Shown here: one piece after another, positions 6,706 through 8,505 of the stretch
Numbering within the stretch: the first letter of the stretch is position 1
Layout: every line of letters starts with the position of its first letter
Origin: an uncultured Pleurocapsa sp.
GTDB taxonomy: Bacteria; Cyanobacteriota; Cyanobacteriia; Cyanobacteriales; Xenococcaceae
Length of the DNA: 8,505 bases
Reading direction: 5' to 3'
Assembly: GCA_937884735.1 (NCBI GenBank)
Contig: CAKZYI010000602.1
Location: 1-8,505 of the forward strand
The notes under the pieces: generated by a model
Told to the model about the DNA's origin: nothing
The model's input: only the letters and a program-made list of their open reading frames with translations
Database searches by the model: none
Translations under genes and position numbers: made by a program

Positions 6706-7617
6706 ATGCACAACTTTTTAGAAATAGCATATTTTCAAAATAAATTTGTTCCTTTTAAAGAAGCAAATATATCCATCGCCACCCATGCCTTACACTATGG
6801 AACAGGGGCTTTTGGTGGAATGAGAGGGATTCCCAACCCAGAAGACCCCAATCAAATATTATTATTTAGATTAGATCGCCACTGCAATAGATTGAGTGAT
6901 AGTGCCAAGCTTCTAAATTACGATTTGCCAGCAGATAAAATAAAATCAGCGATCGTTGATTTTGTCAAGAAAAACAAGCCCAACAAATCTTTTTACATTC
7001 GTCCTTTTGTTTATACTTCTGATTTGGGCATTGCCCCCAGATTACATAAAATCGAGAAAGACTTTTTTATCTATGGTTTAGAATTAGGAGACTATTTACC
7101 CCCTGAAGGCATTAGCTGTCGCATTAGCTCTTGGTATCGTCAAGAAGATCGTAGTTTGCCCCTGCGCGGTAAAATCAGCGGGGCTTATATAACTTCTTCT
7201 TTAGCTAAAACTGAAGCAGTAGAATCAGGCTTCGATGAAGCAATTTTGATGAATAGTCAAGGAAAAATTTGCGAGGCTTCAGGAATGAATATATTTATGG
7301 TGCGTAATGGCAAATTAATTACTCCTGGGTTTAATCAAGACATATTGGAAGGTATTACAAGAGATAGCGTGCTGACTATCGCCAAGGATATGAATATTGA
7401 GATAGAAGAAAGAGCGATTGATAAAACTGAGTTATTGATTGCCGATGAAGTATTTCTAAGCGGTACAGCAGCTAAAGTAACTCCTGTTAAACAGATAGAA
7501 AGCTATAGTTTATCTACTAAAAGACCAATTACCGAAAAAATCAGGCAAAAATTGGTAGCAATTACTGAAAACAAAGAATCTAAGTATCAAGATTGGGTTT
7601 ATAAAATAAACTGCTAA
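6706..7617 (+). CDS. ilvE: Branched-chain amino acid aminotransferase
   Basis: This fold-type IV PLP enzyme carries out the last step of valine, leucine and isoleucine synthesis, moving an amino group from glutamate to the branched 2-oxo acid; it is reversible and can also start their breakdown. HYGTGAFGGMRG (30-41) and LLFRLDRHCNRLSDSAKLL (52-70) are N-terminal family signatures. K156 in RGKISGAY is the PLP-binding lysine. CEASGMNIFMV (189-199) contains the conserved glutamate E190, LEGITRDSV (214-222) binds the cofactor phosphate region, and FLSGTAAKVTPV (250-261) closes the active site. At 303 residues it has the usual length. D-amino acid aminotransferase and aminodeoxychorismate lyase share the fold but fit the N-terminal motifs less well. 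The ATG lacks a strong Shine-Dalgarno sequence, so translation may depend partly on the upstream peptidase gene. The last codons run into a heptanucleotide repeat that supplies C303 and the TAA stop. Confidence 0.92.
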   Translation: MHNFLEIAYFQNKFVPFKEANISIATHALHYGTGAFGGMRGIPNPEDPNQILLFRLDRHCNRLSDSAKLLNYDLPADKIKSAIVDFVKKNKPNKSFYIRPFVYTSDLGIAPRLHKIEKDFFIYGLELGDYLPPEGISCRISSWYRQEDRSLPLRGKISGAYITSSLAKTEAVESGFDEAILMNSQGKICEASGMNIFMVRNGKLITPGFNQDILEGITRDSVLTIAKDMNIEIEERAIDKTELLIADEVFLSGTAAKVTPVKQIESYSLSTKRPITEKIRQKLVAITENKESKYQDWVYKINC

Positions 7618-7639
7618 TTGCTAATTGCTAATTGCTACT
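7612..7639. repeat. Heptanucleotide tandem array, unit TGCTAAT, 3 perfect copies plus 1 variant
   Basis: Units lie at 7612-7618, 7619-7625 and 7626-7632 (TGCTAAT), with TGCTACT at 7633-7639. The first unit encodes the last residue (TGC, Cys) and the TAA stop of ilvE, so the array overlaps the gene by six bases. It resembles the short tandemly repeated repetitive (STRR) heptamers known from cyanobacterial genomes. Spacers of foreign origin and long repeats are absent, so it is not a CRISPR array. Confidence 0.8.
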
Positions 7640-7690
7640 TATGTGCGAAGCGGTATCCTTTAAGACTCGTAGCTGCATTATCTAGACATA

Positions 7691-7705
7691 TAGCAAGTAG
7701 CAAGT
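7691..7705. repeat. Heptanucleotide tandem repeat, two copies of TAGCAAG
   Basis: TAGCAAG occurs at 7691-7697 and 7698-7704. Its reverse complement, rotated, is TGCTACT, the variant fourth unit of the array at 7612-7639. AAGTAGCAA (7695-7703) is therefore a perfect 9-bp inverted copy of TTGCTACTT (7632-7640), 54 nt away. The repeat is also flanked by two TCTAGA sites (7681-7686 and 7710-7715) that could pair with each other. Lying between convergent genes, these arms might form a weak structure at both 3' ends, but no T-run makes a classical terminator. Confidence 0.5.
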
Positions 7706-7741
7706 AAATTCTAGACCCCTTGTTGTGCTTGGGCTGAAGCC

Positions 7742-8505
7742 TTAGCGATCGCGTATAATTAATTCGGCTAGCTCGCTAAAACCCGCTCCTTCAAACTTAT
7801 TAGTTATGAAAGCAGGTAAATACTTCAGGCGATCGCCATATTTATTAATATTAGCTACTCCTACAGACAAGGGAAATTGCTTGTCATCGAACATCGATTC
7901 ATCATTTGGACTATCGCCAATAGTCAAAATTTGTTCTGGATTTAAATGAGAAAAATATTGTGGAATTATCTTATTTAAACCAAATGCTTTATCTTGATGC
8001 AGGAGTTTAATATGACATTGAATAGTACTGTAGGTAAAGCCATAGCCTTCCAAGTTACAAATCTTTTCAATCTTTTTTAATTCATCTACACTCAATCCTT
8101 CAACATCAAATGTCCAATCTGTTAGACGAAAGGGATTATCTGGTGATTCTTTAAGGTGAGGAAATTTACTCTGCAACAATTCAAATACTCGGCTTAGTTG
8201 TCGACGATGTTCGTCAATATCTACCTCGCTCGTAAATTGCGGAATAATACTACCTTGCCAATACAGTAAGCCTCCATTTTCTGCCATTGCACCCACAACA
8301 GGCAAATAAGTTGCGATCGCTTGTACCCATCCAGCCGATCTACCAGTGGTAATTAAAACATCAATTTTTGCATTGGATAACTTTACTAATGTTTCTAACA
8401 AGGTTGAGTCAAACTGTTCTGCTTTGGTTAGTGTACCATCCATATCTGAAGCGATCAGTTTGATATTTTGCCAATTGTAATTATCAATTGCTTTTAATCT
8501 TGCCT
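7742..8505 (-). CDS. HAD-superfamily (type IIB, Cof/SPP-like) phosphatase, 5' end cut off
   Basis: This is a haloacid dehalogenase-type phosphohydrolase acting on a small phosphorylated metabolite, probably in the cytoplasm. The frame stays open from the TAA at 7744-7742 to the right edge, giving 253 visible residues. The catalytic motif LIASDMDGTLT occupies visible residues 16-26, with nucleophile D20 and general acid/base D22. The other motifs follow in order: TTGRS (52-56, motif II), the lysine in HQDKAFGL (K172, motif III) and GDSPNDESMF (196-205, motif IV). The cap between motifs II and III (about 75-165) fits type IIB. The ATG at 8443 falls between the two catalytic aspartates and would remove D20, so it is not the start. 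None of the 20 codons upstream in the window is an ATG, GTG or TTG start, so the true start is beyond 8505. GDSPND resembles mannosyl-3-phosphoglycerate and sucrose-phosphate phosphatases, but the substrate cannot be assigned. The C-terminal RDR and stop overlap a HIP1 site (7745-7752). Confidence 0.88.
   Translation of the reverse strand, partial: ARLKAIDNYNWQNIKLIASDMDGTLTKAEQFDSTLLETLVKLSNAKIDVLITTGRSAGWVQAIATYLPVVGAMAENGGLLYWQGSIIPQFTSEVDIDEHRRQLSRVFELLQSKFPHLKESPDNPFRLTDWTFDVEGLSVDELKKIEKICNLEGYGFTYSTIQCHIKLLHQDKAFGLNKIIPQYFSHLNPEQILTIGDSPNDESMFDDKQFPLSVGVANINKYGDRLKYLPAFITNKFEGAGFSELAELIIRDR

Noticed and set aside
6706..7617. D-amino acid aminotransferase or aminodeoxychorismate lyase
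   Set aside because: They share the fold, but the N-terminal HYGTGAFGGMRG and RLDRHCNRL motifs and the 303-residue length fit branched-chain aminotransferase better.
7612..7705. Possible CRISPR-like array
   Set aside because: The units are 7 bp and directly adjacent without spacers; no cas genes are present.

Overview
The window reads as chromosomal DNA of an AT-rich cyanobacterium. The octamer GCGATCGC (HIP1, a hallmark of many cyanobacterial genomes) occurs 11 times, at 86, 168, 495, 888, 2396, 3345, 3431, 3503, 7745, 7829 and 8313. The gene content agrees: a plastid/cyanobacterial-type CcsA, a DesA acyl-lipid desaturase and a PATAN (DUF4388) protein. The genus cannot be fixed from the sequence. 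I see no rRNA, tRNA, CRISPR array, transposase, phage gene or plasmid function.

Layout. Positions 1-4423 are a run of four minus-strand genes with gaps of 165-499 bp, so probably separate transcription units. In transcription order they are a PATAN-domain protein (3527-4423), desA (1963-3027), a lone DppB/OppB-type ABC permease (803-1759) and the first two thirds of ccsA (1-637, cut by the window edge). A good intrinsic terminator candidate (1839-1871) separates desA from the permease. A 487-bp divergent spacer (4424-4910) leads to two plus-strand genes 25 bp apart, probably one operon: an M61-family metallopeptidase with a PDZ domain (4911-6680) and the branched-chain aminotransferase ilvE (6706-7617). 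A convergent spacer with heptanucleotide repeats (7618-7741) then separates ilvE from a minus-strand HAD phosphatase, whose 5' end lies beyond the right edge (7742-8505).

Functions are mostly housekeeping: cytochrome c maturation at the thylakoid lumen side, membrane-lipid unsaturation, peptide uptake, peptide trimming and branched-chain amino acid synthesis. The peptidase-ilvE pair could link peptide turnover to amino acid metabolism, but that is inference.

No clearly new system is visible. The points most worth a second look are: (i) a family of related 7-bp tandem repeats in three of the intergenic regions, one of which supplies the ilvE stop codon; (ii) the HAD gene, where the only in-frame ATG near the edge lies inside the catalytic motif, so it cannot be the start; (iii) the uneven HIP1 distribution, with three copies in 166 bp and then none for 4.2 kb; and (iv) a PATAN protein without a receiver domain.
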